From positions 96,726,759 through 96,790,758 of the forward strand of contig ML679946.1 in assembly GCA_007922225.1 (NCBI GenBank): DNA of 64,000 nt, read 5' to 3'. The stretch is from Emydura subglobosa (lineage: Eukaryota > Chordata > Testudines > Chelidae). Numbering within the stretch: the first letter of the stretch is position 1; every line of letters starts with the position of its first letter. A program made the translations under genes and the position numbers. The notes under the pieces were generated by a model. That model had not been told where the DNA came from. It saw only the letters and a list, made by a program, of their open reading frames with translations, and made no database searches. Shown one piece after another: positions 21,299 to 33,719 of this stretch.

Positions 21299-23175
21299 GC
21301 ACCTTCTCTGCACTTGTTCCAGTTTGAATTCATCTTTCTTAAACATAGGGGACCAGAACTGCACACACTATTCCAAATGATGTCTCACCAGTGCCTTGTA
21401 TAACGGTATTAACACCTCCCTATCTCTACTGGAAATACCTCGTCTGATGCATCAAAGGACCACATTAGCTTTTTTCACAGCCACGTCACATTGGTGGCTC
21501 ATAGTCATCCTGTGATCAATCAATACACCCAGGTCCTTTTCCTTTGTCACTTCAAACTGATGTATCCCCAGCTTATAGGAGAAATTCTTATTAGTCCCTA
21601 AATGCATGACCTTGCACTTTCCACTATTAAATTTCATCCTATTTCTATTACTCCAGTTAACAAGATCATCCATATCTTCCTGTTTGATATCCCGGTCCTT
21701 CTCTGTATTGGCAATACCTCCCAACTTTGTGTCATCCACGAACTTTATTAGCACGCTTCCACTCTTCGTGCTACAATCAGTAATAAAAAGCTTTAATGAG
21801 ATTGGGCCCAAGACTGATCCCTGAGGAACTCCACTAGTAACCTTCCTCCAGCTTGACAGTTTACTTTTCAGTATGACCTATTGTAGTCTCCACTTGAACC
21901 AGTTCCTTGTCCACCTTTCAGTTTTCATATTAATCCCCATCTTTTCCAATTTAACTAATAATTCCCCATGTGGAACCATATCAAATGCCTTACTGCAATC
22001 TAGGCAAATTAGATCCACTGCATTCCCTTTGTCTAAAAAAATCTTTGTCTAAAAAAATCACAAATGCAAAGGGAAGTACCTTCCTTACAGATGAAGCATC
22101 ACCCAGATCAATCTCTGGCTAAGTCCTTAAGGTGGTCTGCCAGGATATTTGGTTTATGTGCATTGTTGGAAATCTTATTGCATCGCCAAAGCTTCTAGTG
22201 ACCACATGATCATCAGCTGTGAAACAACAGCAGGGCATCAAGAGATCAAAAAAGGAGATCAAGTTGGTCTGAGACAATCTACCTTTTGTAAAGCCATGTT
22301 GTATTTTATCCCAATTATTGTTAACTTCAATGTCCTTAACTACTTTCTCTTTCAAAATTCTTTCCAAGACCTTGCATACTATTGAGGTCAAACTAATGGG
22401 CCTGTAGTTATCCAGATCATTTTTTTTCCCCTTTCTTAAAAATAGGAACTATGTTAGCAATTCTCCATTCGTACAGTACAGCCCCTGAGTTTACAGATTC
22501 ATTACAAATCCTTGCTAATGGGCTTGCAATTTCATGTGCTAATTCCTTTAATATTCTTGAATGGAGATTATCTGGCCTCCTGATTTAGTCCCATTAAGCT
22601 ATTCGAGTTTGGCTTCTACCTTGCATGTGGTAATTTCTACTTTCATGTCCTCATTCTCATTAGCCACCCTTCCACTATCCCCAAACTCGTCATTAGGCTC
22701 ATTAAAAATGGAGGCAAAGTATTTGTTTGGATTTTCGGTCATACCTAGATTGTCCTTAACCTCCACCCCATCCTGAGAGCTTATTTGTCCCACTTCTTTC
22801 TTTCTTTGTTTCGTTCCTATTTATATGGCTATAGAACCTTTTACTATTGGTTTTAATTCCCTTTGCAAGGTCCAACTCTACTTGGCTTTCGGCCTGTCTC
22901 ACTTTATCTCTACATGTTCTGACCTCCAAGAGGTAGCTTTCCTTGATGATCCCTCCAGTCTTCCACTCCTTGTAGGCTTTCTGCTTTCTCTTAACCACAT
23001 GTCTGAGTTGCTTACTCATCCAGCATGGTCTACAACTCTTACCTATGAATTTTTTCCCCTTCCTTGGAATGCAGGTTTCAGATAGTTCCTGCAACTTTGA
23101 TGCGAAGTAATTCGAAGCCTCCTCCACCTTTAGATCCATGAGTTCTACAGTCCACTTCCCCAACTAATTCCATTT
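21299..23175 (-). mobile_element. CR1 LINE, 3' half (linker and reverse transcriptase), inverted
   Basis: Reads on minus from 23175 down: linker (WMSKQLRHVVKRKQKAYKEWK), finger-palm parts of the reverse transcriptase (LDCSKAFD near 22000, GVPQGSVLGP near 21810, FVDDTKLGG near 21720) and the post-RT segment (KDLGVLIDHRM near 21520). The catalytic YADD is FVDD. It is interrupted by a 190-bp insertion (22057-22246). The 3' end normally expected is missing; the copy stops at the junction with the plus-strand half. Stops are frequent. Confidence 0.85.
22057..22246 (-). repeat. 190-bp repeat, copy A (inside CR1)
   Basis: Matches 27459-27648 at every base I compared, in the same orientation. It splits the CR1 reverse-transcriptase sequence. 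The left edge follows a tandem 16-bp duplication of CTTTGTCTAAAAAAAT (22028-22043 and 22044-22059). No clear flanking target duplication was found. Its family is not recognised. Confidence 0.85.
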
Positions 23176-23179
23176 AATT

Positions 23180-23540
23180 TTTTTTGGCCCGGTCATCCTA
23201 AGCCCCTAAGGGCTCCTATTAGATCCTGAACTACCCTACTTAACTACTCAACACTACGAAACACTTAACTAACTATGCACAACAAAGCTCTATCAGGGGA
23301 AAGTACTTGCGAGAAGCAAGAGATGTTCCAGCAACCATCACAGGCGGAAAGAAGGAACTGAGGAGCCTTAGGGTCGGTGGTGCCTCATATATCGTGGCAT
23401 GCGCGCGGTACTCCAGGGGGTGCAGGAGCCGACCCTATGGGGTCTGCTAAAGGGAAAAAAATTCTGGGAACCCATGCACGGTGGCGTGCACTCACCTATA
23501 TTGGAATGGATATGAGCAACCACTCGAAGTAGAAAATTTA
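23180..23540 (-). mobile_element. Solo DIRS terminal fragment
   Basis: The end CTCACCTATATTGGAATGGATATGAG (split here: CTCACCTATA at 23491, then TTGGAATGGATATGAG) is the same terminal motif and orientation as the right ends at 2340 and 38501. The fragment includes CpG-containing stretches (GCATGCGCGCGG). It borders the inverted CR1 half directly. No coding part remains. Confidence 0.6.
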
Positions 23541-24599
23541 GTTATCTCTTTGGGAATAAACAATTCTTCCTTCACGGTTGTAGTATATGCATTCTGGCAT
23601 CAGTTTTTTGTTTTCTCCAAATGGGACATCTCTCCCCATATTACTCCTAGTATATTATAAAAAGAAAGTTCCATCCGTATTTTAAGTTGATTTAGGAGAA
23701 AATGAAGTGCATTCAGCTTCAGATGTCTAAAGAAAGTTTTGCCAAATGGTAAGCGAGAGTGTTTGCTTTCTCATAACAGCTTTATTTAAATGAAGTGCCT
23801 CAGTTCAGCTCCCCCTTGCTAAGGCACATTACGTGAAGAGTCTGAACAGCTGGCACTTTGATTCAACAGACTAATAAACAGACCTTCCCTATCCAGCGAT
23901 AGGCATTTTAAATCCCTGTTGTGCTCATACAGGTAATGTAATGCAGTGCCAGACCTTTATACCACATTTAAAGAATGTTCACTTCTGTGTTGCTAGGGAA
24001 GGCTACTGTCAAATCCATGCATATCAGTATTTTCAATGTTATTTCAAACGAGATTGTTCAACCATCCCAATTTTCTGATCACAGTCCCTAATTTGGGGTG
24101 CTGCCATGTGCAGCCCTAATTGGAAGTGTACCTGGTGGATTCTCAAGACACCACTACCAGTTCCTAATTGGCATGCTGGAATGCTATTCATTAGAGGGTT
24201 TTAAGTTTTTCTTTATTCCACTCGGCCTCTACAGGATGCTGGTGTTGCACTGATCCAAGAGGGGAAAAAATTCCTTTTGTAACTGAACTGCAAATTTTAA
24301 AAACTGTCCATGCAAAAATTGTATGCAATATCTGTAATTACTGTAATAATCTTTCATGTGTAGGCAAGCCTTTTTATGCAAAGCCCCATTTGTACATGTA
24401 AATGTGGATTTTGCGGGCACAATGGATTTATATGCAAATTTTGCAAAGGAAATGTATACAACTAATTTTGGGTTTGTTTTGCTTTTTTTTTTTTTAAATA
24501 GGCCCTAAAAGGCATGAGAGTTACTATGTACTGGAGGTAGAATTTAGCCAGTCTGATCATGTTACCAAACCCTGTTAGTTCTATTCTAATCTATATAGG

Positions 24600-26345
24600 T
24601 TTTTATACTGCACTCACCACAGTAGTAACTGAGTGCCTTTCAGTAGTGCATTAAAGCAACATGACTACACATCTGTCATGTGTTGTTTGTGCTCATATCC
24701 TCTCCCCAAAGGGAGAAGTGTATGGAGTGTCATGTTTTGGTAAAGTTTTTGTCTATTTTGTTAAATATACCTGTTGCTATATGTTTATATTAGAGAGGAC
24801 AAGGTCAAAGAAATGAACCTTGCACTTGAAGCAGACAGTGGTGAAGTCTGTAGTAGTCCTTAATTCTTGGGGGAGCTCTTTTTCAGTTTTAAATCATAAT
24901 ACAGAAAGGTCTGTCTCCCATACACACAAGCGTTACTCTTATTGTTGAGAGTTCCATTGTGTCAGAGGAGCAAAGGTGTCGACCTTGGTTCATTCCAAAG
25001 CTTTAAAGGATCTTTTAAGTATCATGGGCAAAGGCCATGAAATGTTCTGAAAATAAGGACTGAGACCTTAAACTTGATTCTAAATTCTATGAGAAGTCAG
25101 TGTAGAGAGCAGAGGACAGGTGTGATGTGCTCTTGATAGCTTGTGTTGCTGAGGAAAGGTGCTGCAGAGTTTTGTAAAGCTAGAATTTCCTAATGGCTGA
25201 AGGTTTCAAGCCTACTTATGTCAAACCTCTGAAGTCCATCCAAGAAATGACGAAGGCATGAATAACTGAAGTCAGCTCTTCTTCTGCCAAGATGGTAAGG
25301 AGTCTCCTAGCAAACCATAGATGGGGAAAGCATTACTCTCAGCTCTTGTGATGTGAGAGCTTAGTGTCAGTGAGGAATCCAAGACTACTCCTATTCCACA
25401 AAAAGATTAGATCAAATTGTGATGTGAACCTTTATCAAAGGAGATGATACTGTGGTTGGATACGCCTCCAAATACTTTCATCTACCCACCAGCATCACCT
25501 CTCTTTTGCTTGGGTTCAGCTTCCGCCAGCTGTTCTTCATCCATGAGCCGATCTCAACCAAGCATTGGGCCATTTTGATGGTAGTGGTGCGGTCATATGT
25601 GGTGAAAGATAGGTAAAGCTGTCTGTCATCTGCATATTGATAGCTCTTAACTCCATGTCATCCAACCAACTCAACTAGTAGTTGCATGTAGATGTTGAAA
25701 AGAAATGGAAACAGAATTAATCCTTACAGTACCCCACAAGTGAGGGATCTAGTGGTGGAGGTGTATTTTCCCATCACTACTCTTTGGAAACATCCCTCCA
25801 GGAAGGATTCAAAACATTTTAGCACACTGTCCAACCATAGATAACCTGTGAAAGTCCTAAGGAGGAAAGTGAAGAGATGAGCCAAGTCAATATGAATGGT
25901 GAAATCTCCCAGGACAAGAAGTCTGGGGTATTTCTCCACCACTATAGACAAAGTCTCAGGGAGCACTTTTCTATATCCTTTTTTCTGTAGTGGCCTGTAA
26001 ATAAGCATAAAATCTATGTTGGCTTTGGCTCTGGTCTCCACTGTCAGTAGAATGAAGTTGTCTTATCTGAGGCACCTCTCTTGCATTTGATGTTTGCAGA
26101 GAAGATGAATGCAGTACCACCTGTTTGTCTAGGTCTGTGGGATACCGAGTACCCTTAGGGAGATGAGGTGGACTAGCACAGTGCTTGCAGGATCATCCAG
26201 CCAGATTTTGGAGATGAAGGCTATATCAGGCACTTCATCACTGATGATGTTGGGTATTGTTTTTTTGTTTCTTAGCAGCAGATCTTGCATTGATCAGCAT
26301 CAGCTTTAGTTTGTGATTCTTTCTGCTGTCTGCTTCTGGACTACC
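24600..26345 (-). mobile_element. L2-like non-LTR retrotransposon remnant
   Basis: Minus-strand pieces in order: LKLMLINARS (26310-26260) as endonuclease start, LLVLGDFTIHID near 25900, then after a deletion GLILFPFLFNIYM and YQYADDRQLYLSF near 25640, followed by CLVEIGSWMKNSWRKLNPSKREVMLVG. The YADD active site is kept but the frame is broken by stops and the middle of the reverse transcriptase is lost. The arrangement fits the L2 group; the exact clade is inferred. Confidence 0.7.
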
Positions 26346-26369
26346 TAGTGGACCTGTGCAGTGTGATAG

Positions 26370-26500
26370 ATGTTTAGAATCTGGTCTGAGATACACAAGG
26401 AAGGTGAGGTAATGTCTTTTATTGGACCAAGTTCTGCTGATGGAAGGCACAAGTTTTCAAGCTTCACAGAGATCTGCTTCAGTTCTGAAGAAGTAAACTA
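26370..26500 (-). mobile_element. Penelope-like element fragment
   Basis: The minus strand reads CTGAAGCAGATCTCTGTGAAG, then CTTGAAAACTTG, TTGGTCCAATAAAAGAC and ATTACCTCACCTTCC. The family is related to 61265-61390. The hammerhead-like core is degraded here. It sits at the upstream edge of the L2-like LINE. Confidence 0.55.
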
Positions 26501-27458
26501 TAGTGTCAGAATCTAGTTTCTTATTTCTGCTTTTTCTGTTTCCTTGGACAGTTCCTCTCAATTTGAACTATGATAGGAGATGAAGTAAATGTTATCATCA
26601 CATATTCCAAGGGGAAGAATGGTTATCTGGTTTGCCAGGTGCCAGGGGAAAGGCAGGTCTGGTTGGATATCTTTTGGAACTGTAACCTGGATGAGTCCTG
26701 GAAATGGGCAGACTAGCAACAATGTGTGCCTGGAGAAGTGGTGTGTGCGCTGGAAGCATGGCGGCATAACAGCAGTGGTGGTAATAAATGGTAGGTACAC
26801 AGGAAGTATAAATGGCCTCAGACAGCTTATTTCAAGAAAATGGCTGTGTGTGTTGTCATGATGCCCCTGTTGCTCTTACGTGCTTTGGGAGAGAGGTGGA
26901 GAGGAGAGAGGAAGAAAGGTAGCACCTACCATTTAGTCTTGTCTCAGCAAAAGCTGAAAACTAGCCTACTGGCCAGTGGATGGCAGCAAAGGCTGGAGGA
27001 ACAGGGCTGGGACTCCTTTCTTGTAGAAGAAAAGAGTCCTTGGGCAGCCTCCTTCCTGCTGGAGGTTCCTGAGATGAGGGAGGAGCAGGCAGGAGAGTCA
27101 CAGCCTCACTTTCACCTTTTGAGAAATGAAATAATTTTTCTGAAAAGTGCTTGAAGGTGAAAAGCACCCAAAAGAACTCCCCAGAGTCTCCCCGCAGGGG
27201 CAAGCTGCGAGAAGGGCCGGCTAGAGGTGGACCCAGACCCGAACCCAACTACTGTCGCTGGAGCTGCGTCCCTGCTGAAGGGAGAAAGGAGAAGCTGGGA
27301 CCCAGCTCCTGTAAGGGCTCTCAGGGTTCTCTGATATTTCACTGCTGGTGCTGGCCGTGTACAGAGCCACACGGAGTTGGATCCGGTTTCTGCTGTTGTG
27401 TTCCCACTGGGGGGGGGGGAGAGGAGACTGGCTGTTCACATCTGAAACAATCATCATC

Positions 27459-27648
27459 ATCACAAATGCAAAGGGAAGTACCTTCCTTACAGATGAAGCA
27501 TCACCCAGATCAATCTCTGGCTAAGTCCTTAAGGTGGTCTGCCAGGATATTTGGTTTATGTGCATTGTTGGAAATCTTATTGCATCGCCAAAGCTTCTAG
27601 TGACCACATGATCATCAGCTGTGAAACAACAGCAGGGCATCAAGAGAT
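27459..27648 (-). repeat. 190-bp repeat, copy B
   Basis: Matches 22057-22246 at every base I compared. On minus it ends in a GATGATGATGATT tail (27450-27462), which looks like the 3' tail of an RTE-type retroelement or of a SINE using one. The flanking sequence is unrelated to that of copy A. Confidence 0.85.
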
Positions 27649-28519
27649 TTTTGAGAGGTCCATCTGGGTCATAGAATTATAGAAGTAAGAAATGGTAGAG
27701 ACCAGTTAGGTCTACCTATTCATTTCCTTGTGGACAATGAATAGGATTGTCTCCAGTACAATTTGGTAGTGTTTTGTCCAGTTTACTTTGAAATCTCCGA
27801 TATGATAGAGCTTCAGACATTTCACTCAAGAGATTGCTCCGCAGCCTAATACTTTACTGTCTAGAAGTTTCCTGATATTTTCCCTTTAACTTCAATAATG
27901 CTCATCACAGCTGAGTTTACACCTTTTAAATAGTTGTTAATTTATCATAACCCCTTTAGTCATACCTTAACCAAAGTAATTTTTCCTCAGTCAGCAAGTG
28001 ACTAATACGTTTTTATTACCCAGTTTCAACCCAGGAATTGTACAAAAAGGTATATGTTAGCTTTACCATTCTTTTAACCAGAAAGTGCACTTTATAATCA
28101 TGAATTTATTTTCACAGAAAGAGAACAGCTGCAATATCAACTAAAAGTAGAATAGCATTATACCATTCCATACACAGAAGTAAGGAAACTCATGGTTGCC
28201 ACAGCAATCGTAATTTGGCACCAGAGAGCATATGTAGGGTTTTTTAATATTACTGAATATGCTTTTTAATTTAAGCCTTAATAAATGACACATGCGGTGG
28301 AGTTACAGTTACTGTGGAAACCATAACTGAATTTCCTGGCTTGTGTGTGCATAAGTTCTCAGTTAGTATTTTGGGGTTTTTTAAGTTACTTGGCGCTTTT
28401 GATTTTTAATAATAAAAGAGCGAAATTTTGAACTGCCATTTAAAATTGATATGATTGCACACAGAACGCACCCATACTAAGCTAGTGCATGCTAATTAGG
28501 ATTACCACACCTTCTTCTT

Positions 28520-29690
28520 TACCCTCCCATGCTCTAGGTCAATAGAGCGTCCACCAGTTTCCGCCATTTATTTTGGTCTTGTGCCAGTCTATTCAGGCTT
28601 CTGAATGTCATGCTGATGAATCTGGCTTCTTTCTCTATTGTTGTGTAATGTTTCTCTAGGTCACCCTCTTTTTCTCTTTTCAGGTGGTTCATGTTATCAC
28701 TTGTGATGGAAGTCATGTTGGTAGCAACCTTAAAGTGCGTCTTTAGATAGGTTTGCTCAACTTAAAATTTCTGATGTTGTAAGAAACTCTTTCTAATAGA
28801 CTCTGAAGAACTTCCACAGACATTTACTTTGGAATGAGCTGATCTCATCAATTTCTGTTGTAGATTTTCTTGACTCTTCTCCATAAAGGAGGACAGACAT
28901 GATGCTAATGTTAAAAAATTCATATTTTTGTGCCAGTGCCAATCATTCTACCTTTCCAAATTGTCTCAAGTTTAGGAAAGTTGTTTGCTGCTTTTGATGT
29001 TCATTGCTTGACTCTAGCATGGTGTCATCATCATTGTACAGCTCACTCCCTACCTAGATAAATTGACTTATTTTGTCTAGTCAGTGTTTCCTGACCCACA
29101 CTAATGGTTACTTTAGGGACATTAATTGCCATACATTTTATCTTTCTTTTCTTCATGAACAAACCTACTTATTTTGTTGTATTTGCCAAAAGTTGTGTCT
29201 TTTCCTCCAGTAAGCGATGTGTCAAACTAAGCAGGACAACGTCTTCAGCAAAAACAAGGTCATCCAATTGTACTTTATCATTAGCCATACAATTTCTCGG
29301 TTGCCTTGTGTGTTTACTTTCCTCATGATATAGTCAATGATTAGCGCAAACAATATTGGGGACGTAATACACCCTTGCCTTACTCCACTTGTTACTGCAA
29401 ACCATTAGCTGATGTTGTCACTATATCTGACTGCACATTCAGCATTATCAGATAGTTCCTTGATTATGCTAATTATTTTTGCTAGTATTCCACAATACGC
29501 CATAATTCTCCAAAGACTTTCTCTTAATACACTGTCAAAGACTTCTGGAAATCTATAAAATTTATCACAAGAGGTGCTTGGTGCTCCATACTTTGTTCTA
29601 GGTCTGAGAACAATAATATGGTTTGCACATGATCACAGTGACCTAAAACCTGCTTGTTCCTCTCTAAAATAAAAATCTATTTGTGTCTTG
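28520..29690 (-). mobile_element. RTE-like LINE reverse-transcriptase remnant
   Basis: Minus-strand pieces: FDSVLRESLWRIM near 29490, TSGVRQGCITSPILFALIIDYIMRK near 29370 (given here in parts: SGVRQGC, SPILF, IDYIMRK), MSVLLYGEES near 28880 and LAQDQNKWRKLVDALLT at the C-terminal end near 28560. The order and motifs fit RTE-type elements. Many stops show it is dead. Confidence 0.7.
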
Positions 29691-29829
29691 ATACTGCCAC
29701 ATGTATATATAATGAAATTACTTCATACTGAAATGTGTGTTTGTTTCAAGGTACAACATGACAATCAAGTATGTTTTCATTTATGTGGCAATCAGACATT
29801 CATACAACACTAAATTTTGGAGAAAACAT

Positions 29830-30150
29830 GAACTTTACTAAGGACAGAAAAATAATAGATAGGGTCCTAGAGAAGGTAGATTAAAGTACAGTAAAATGAG
29901 ATTCAACTTGGAAAACCACAAGCCATAATAAAGCCAGGAAAAAATAATCCAAATCACAAATACTACGTGAGAGGAAAAAGCCTAGAAAGTAGTAATGTCT
30001 GCAAAGATCTAGGGGTATATGTCATAGTGCTGGAAGATAATAGCACCTCTCTGTTCAGCATTTATGACACCTACCCAGAAATAGTACATCCAGTTCTGGG
30101 AAATTCAGTAACAAGAAGATGTAGTCAATTTACAATATTGGGTAATTTTT
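29830..30150 (+). mobile_element. CR1 fragment (post-RT region)
   Basis: The plus strand gives MRFNLE, KPGKNNPNHKYYVRGKSLESS and VCKDLGVYVIVLED, the part just after the CR1 reverse transcriptase. It is broken and truncated on both sides. Confidence 0.6.
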
Positions 30151-30404
30151 ATCCTCCGAAAGCGCAAAATATGTAAAGTTTAGGTAAACTGATGACTGAT
30201 ATGCTATCTACACTAGGCAATGTTGAAGCTAATCGTACCTACTCAGGTACCTGAAATACTTTTGAAACGTTATTTGCACGTGCAATAATGATGCAAGTGC
30301 TTCACTAGCAGATACAGTATGGATATAACTGTCCCATCTCCATACAGTTCTAAAAATGCAATTGCATGCATTGATTATATTCAAAACTATTTTAGCACTA
30401 ACAG

Positions 30405-30700
30405 TATTGCCAAATTCAAGCATTAAACAAAAATCATGAATCAACTTTCTCAAAATTAAGAGATTGGCTTAAAAATCATGAGATTTTTAAAAATAATAAA
30501 TTGTGGATCTTTTTATGCCTTCTTTCGAGTCTTATGTTTATGTTCTGAAGTGTTTCCCCAAAATCATGAGGTTTAGAAATTGTTTTCTCTTTTAAATGAA
30601 AGCAGAGAGCCTCATATACTCAATCACATGATTCCAGGAGCTGAGGCTTTAAGGAAAAGAGCAAATATTTTAAGTTTCACAATAATGGGTTTGGCAACAC
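30405..30700. repeat. Unclassified sauropsid-type repeat
   Basis: Recurring AATCATGAG/AATCATGAA words, ending in GGTTTGGCAACACTATG. A similar set of words occurs at 11095-11205 (CTCATGATTTTTGGGCC). Family unknown. Confidence 0.4.
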
Positions 30701-30911
30701 TATGCTAACATGACAGAAACTGCAAGCACTGCAACTGCATTGGTTCATTTACTTCCAGTACAGTCACACAATGCTCCTGTCTACCCTTTTGAGCTGGGTT
30801 TTGAGAGTTTTGAGCTGCTTGGTCCTGTTAAAAGCTTGTTTTGGGGACAATACATCCACTCCCTTTATCCTGTGCATTCAGACACAGGAGAATCTACCCC
30901 TTGAGATGATT

Positions 30912-31210
30912 CAGGCCTGCTCTACACTTGAAAAATTAGATCGACCTTGCTACAACCCTTGGGGCTGTGAAAAATTTCATCCCCAAAGCAACATATCTAG
31001 ATTGACCTAACCTCTAGTGTAGACATGGCTAAGTCAACAGAAGAATTTTCTTCTGTCGACCAAGCAATAGCCTCTTGGAGAGGTAAATTAACTACATAGA
31101 TGGAAAAACCCTTTCTGTTGATCTAGGAAGCATGTACACTACAATGCTACACTGGAATAGCTACAGCACCAGAGTTATACCGCTGTAACGGCTGCAGTAT
31201 AGATAGGGCC
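30912..31210. mobile_element. hAT-like non-autonomous element
   Basis: Starts CAGGCCTGCTCTACACT and ends CAGTATAGATAGGGCC, which are imperfect inverted repeats. An internal GTCAACAGAAGAATTTTCTTCTGTCGAC palindrome (31034-31061) is present, and the region matches 51960-52125. Confidence 0.6.
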
Positions 31211-32689
31211 ACACATAGCAATCCAGCAGAGAGGAATCAGACTCTTCCCTTGGGAAGGGAAAGGGTTAGATGTCTGCAAAATATACATATTTTCAAGGAG
31301 GAATTATTCTCTCAGAATAGGGAGTCCTTGTTACTGATGCACTCCCCCTGATGCTCATAAACCCTCCATAAGTTAGCAGCCAAAGAGCAGGACTTGGGCT
31401 GGAGAGACCCCGAGTTAAATGCCAGTGATATGCAGCACACATTACACAATTCCTGAGAATTATTTCTTATGCTTGATTGGTTTGCTTTCCTCAATAGATA
31501 AATAAAAATTATTCCCTTCACCTACAAATAAAAAAGTTGTTTTCTTTTGCAAAGGGAAAAATTTCATTCTGAAAAACCTGCCAATGTAGGATATCAGATC
31601 CAGCTAAGATTTAATGATTTTAATAAGCAGAGGGGTTTAAGCAGCTAGTTTAAGCTGTTACTCTGACCTCTGTGGTTTTATTTTTAAAAGGCACTTACTA
31701 AAGGCAATTTTGCTAGAATATTGCAAATGCTAATATTGTGCCTAGCACGTACAAATAGCAAGGGGCACTAACACTTCTGATGTCAGAGATGAGACAGCTG
31801 GACAGGAGGTCGCCTATGTATATTTTCAAAATCCCACCATTGCCTAATTTACAAAAATAAAGTACTTTACCGAAGTGACAGCTTCTGTGTACTGTCAGCA
31901 TATTAAAATACATTTTTGTTATTTTCAGACAAGCAAATCCAACTCCATGTTTATGTGAGTAAAGTAGCCTCATGCCTGTTTTGTACATGAATGTTATTTG
32001 TGGTTTTGGATGAAAATACTAGGATGGGCAGAGAAAAGGTGCTCCATCACCGAGAGGAAAACCAAATGCAAGTTTTGACTATTAAAGTGAACGAAAGGGG
32101 CATAAAAGTCAAAACAAAATTTATTAGAGCCTTGCAAAATTGTTAAAAAAAAACCAAAACTTTAATCTGATTTAAATTTTCTTTCAAGCTCAAAATTCAG
32201 ATCAAGTAAGCAATCCTGGACCAGTATATTGGTTTGCATCAGAAGGGCATGAAATTTAGTGTCTTGGTGCAAAACCAAGTGAAACACAATACTCTTGATT
32301 TAATTTTGATTTGGGATTCTAAGTACCTTCAAAACAAATCTTAAAACAAAATTCAGGCACAAGAATTTGCACGGATGAAAACCAAAGACAAATTCCATAT
32401 GATCCTACTTTACATATAGTACTACAAAACCTGTCTTAAACAGCCATGCAAAAGGGTCGGGGAAAAAAAAATCAACGTCCACAGAAATGGTCCATAACTA
32501 AAAGGATGACATTATACTGAAAATCATGTGGGGATTCTTTAAAGAGGTCCCTTAAGAAAAAGGTGGTGCCTTTTGCAGGTGGCTCAGATTTCAAAATCTC
32601 TCTCTCCATCTTACATACTTCTATAGTCCTGACTACTGTAGTATCTGAACAAACAAACAAACAATATTTAATGTATGTATCTTCACAAA

Positions 32690-32850
32690 ACCACTGGAAT
32701 GTAGGAAAGTTCTATCATCCCCATATTGCAGATGAGACGGAAAGACTAAATCAGTTGGGTCATACTGGAAATCTGTTGCAAAGCAAGGAATTGAACTCAG
32801 GTCTCCCAAGTCTCAGGCTAGCACACTAATCACTGGACCACCCTTACTCT
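32690..32850 (-). repeat. MIR-like SINE
   Basis: The plus strand reads CCCCATATTGCAGATGAGAC, later GAATTGAACTCAGGTCTCC and CACTAATCACTGGACCACC. This is the reverse complement of MIR, with tRNA-like B and A boxes at the right. Confidence 0.65.
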
Positions 32851-32966
32851 TGGCATACATTTAGAATGATAGAAGTGTGAAAGGCTGAAAAGGACCCAGC
32901 GCATGTCATCTAGTCTGATCCCAATCCCCAAAATCCTGTTATTACAGAACTTTATTAACTATAAAT

Positions 32967-33328
32967 CAGGGTCCACAAACTATTTCATGGCGTGGGCCAC
33001 AATTTAAACAGTCTCATGAACCGCCTCCTGACATTCAGAATTGTGCATCTCACCTTCCTTCCCATTCACAATGAATAACATCGCTGTCACAGCTACAGCA
33101 ATTGCTTATACAGACACGTAATGTTCAAGTGGATTTAAGATGTCAATATTGCAATAAGTACTTTATCCTTTTTGAAAAGAAGTTAAATCACACTGTCTAC
33201 TTTTCTATTCATTTCATTGCCTCCCATCTGTTGTTTCTCTCAGCTGAAAAACAAAAGAAAGCCAGAAGCATGTGACCAGCCAGCTTTCTGTGGCTCACCA
33301 GCAAGTGGTCCACAGACCACAGTTTAGG
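32967..33328. mobile_element. Possible Charlie-type hAT element
   Basis: The left end CAGGGTCCACAAACTATTTC and the right end GGTCCACAGACCACAGTTTAGG have the look of inverted CAAACTGTGG-type termini. No clean 8-bp duplication was found, so the edges are approximate. Confidence 0.45.
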
Positions 33329-33719
33329 AAAAAACAGTTACATGCCGATTCAGTAACTCGTGTTCTTGTTCTCTTGTTGTTTGTTGCGTATGTCCATTCC
33401 ACTTTAGGTGTGTGCACCAGCGTACCGAAGCTGGATAACTTTCTCCCATAGCAGTACCCATTGGGGTGGCACCTGCACTCTCCCACATGTTCGTGCTGCC
33501 AGTCGAGGATATAAAGAAAAGGAAACCTGACCCCCCCTCAGTTCCTTCATCCTGGAAGTAAGTTTTTGTTCCAACATAGAGGGGAAGGAGGGTCATGGAA
33601 TGAAACACAAGCAACACATCTAGAAGAAAAACAGTTAAAAAAAAACAGGAAAATAACCATTTTTTCTTTAAGTGTTGCAGACATCCATTACACTTCAGGG
33701 GACTCATAAGTGGTTCCAG

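Noticed and set aside
18930..23175. Twin-priming (5' inversion) as the cause of the CR1 arrangement
   Set aside because: Twin priming joins the 5'-most ends of the two parts; here the inner ends are the internal and 3' ends, so another rearrangement is needed.
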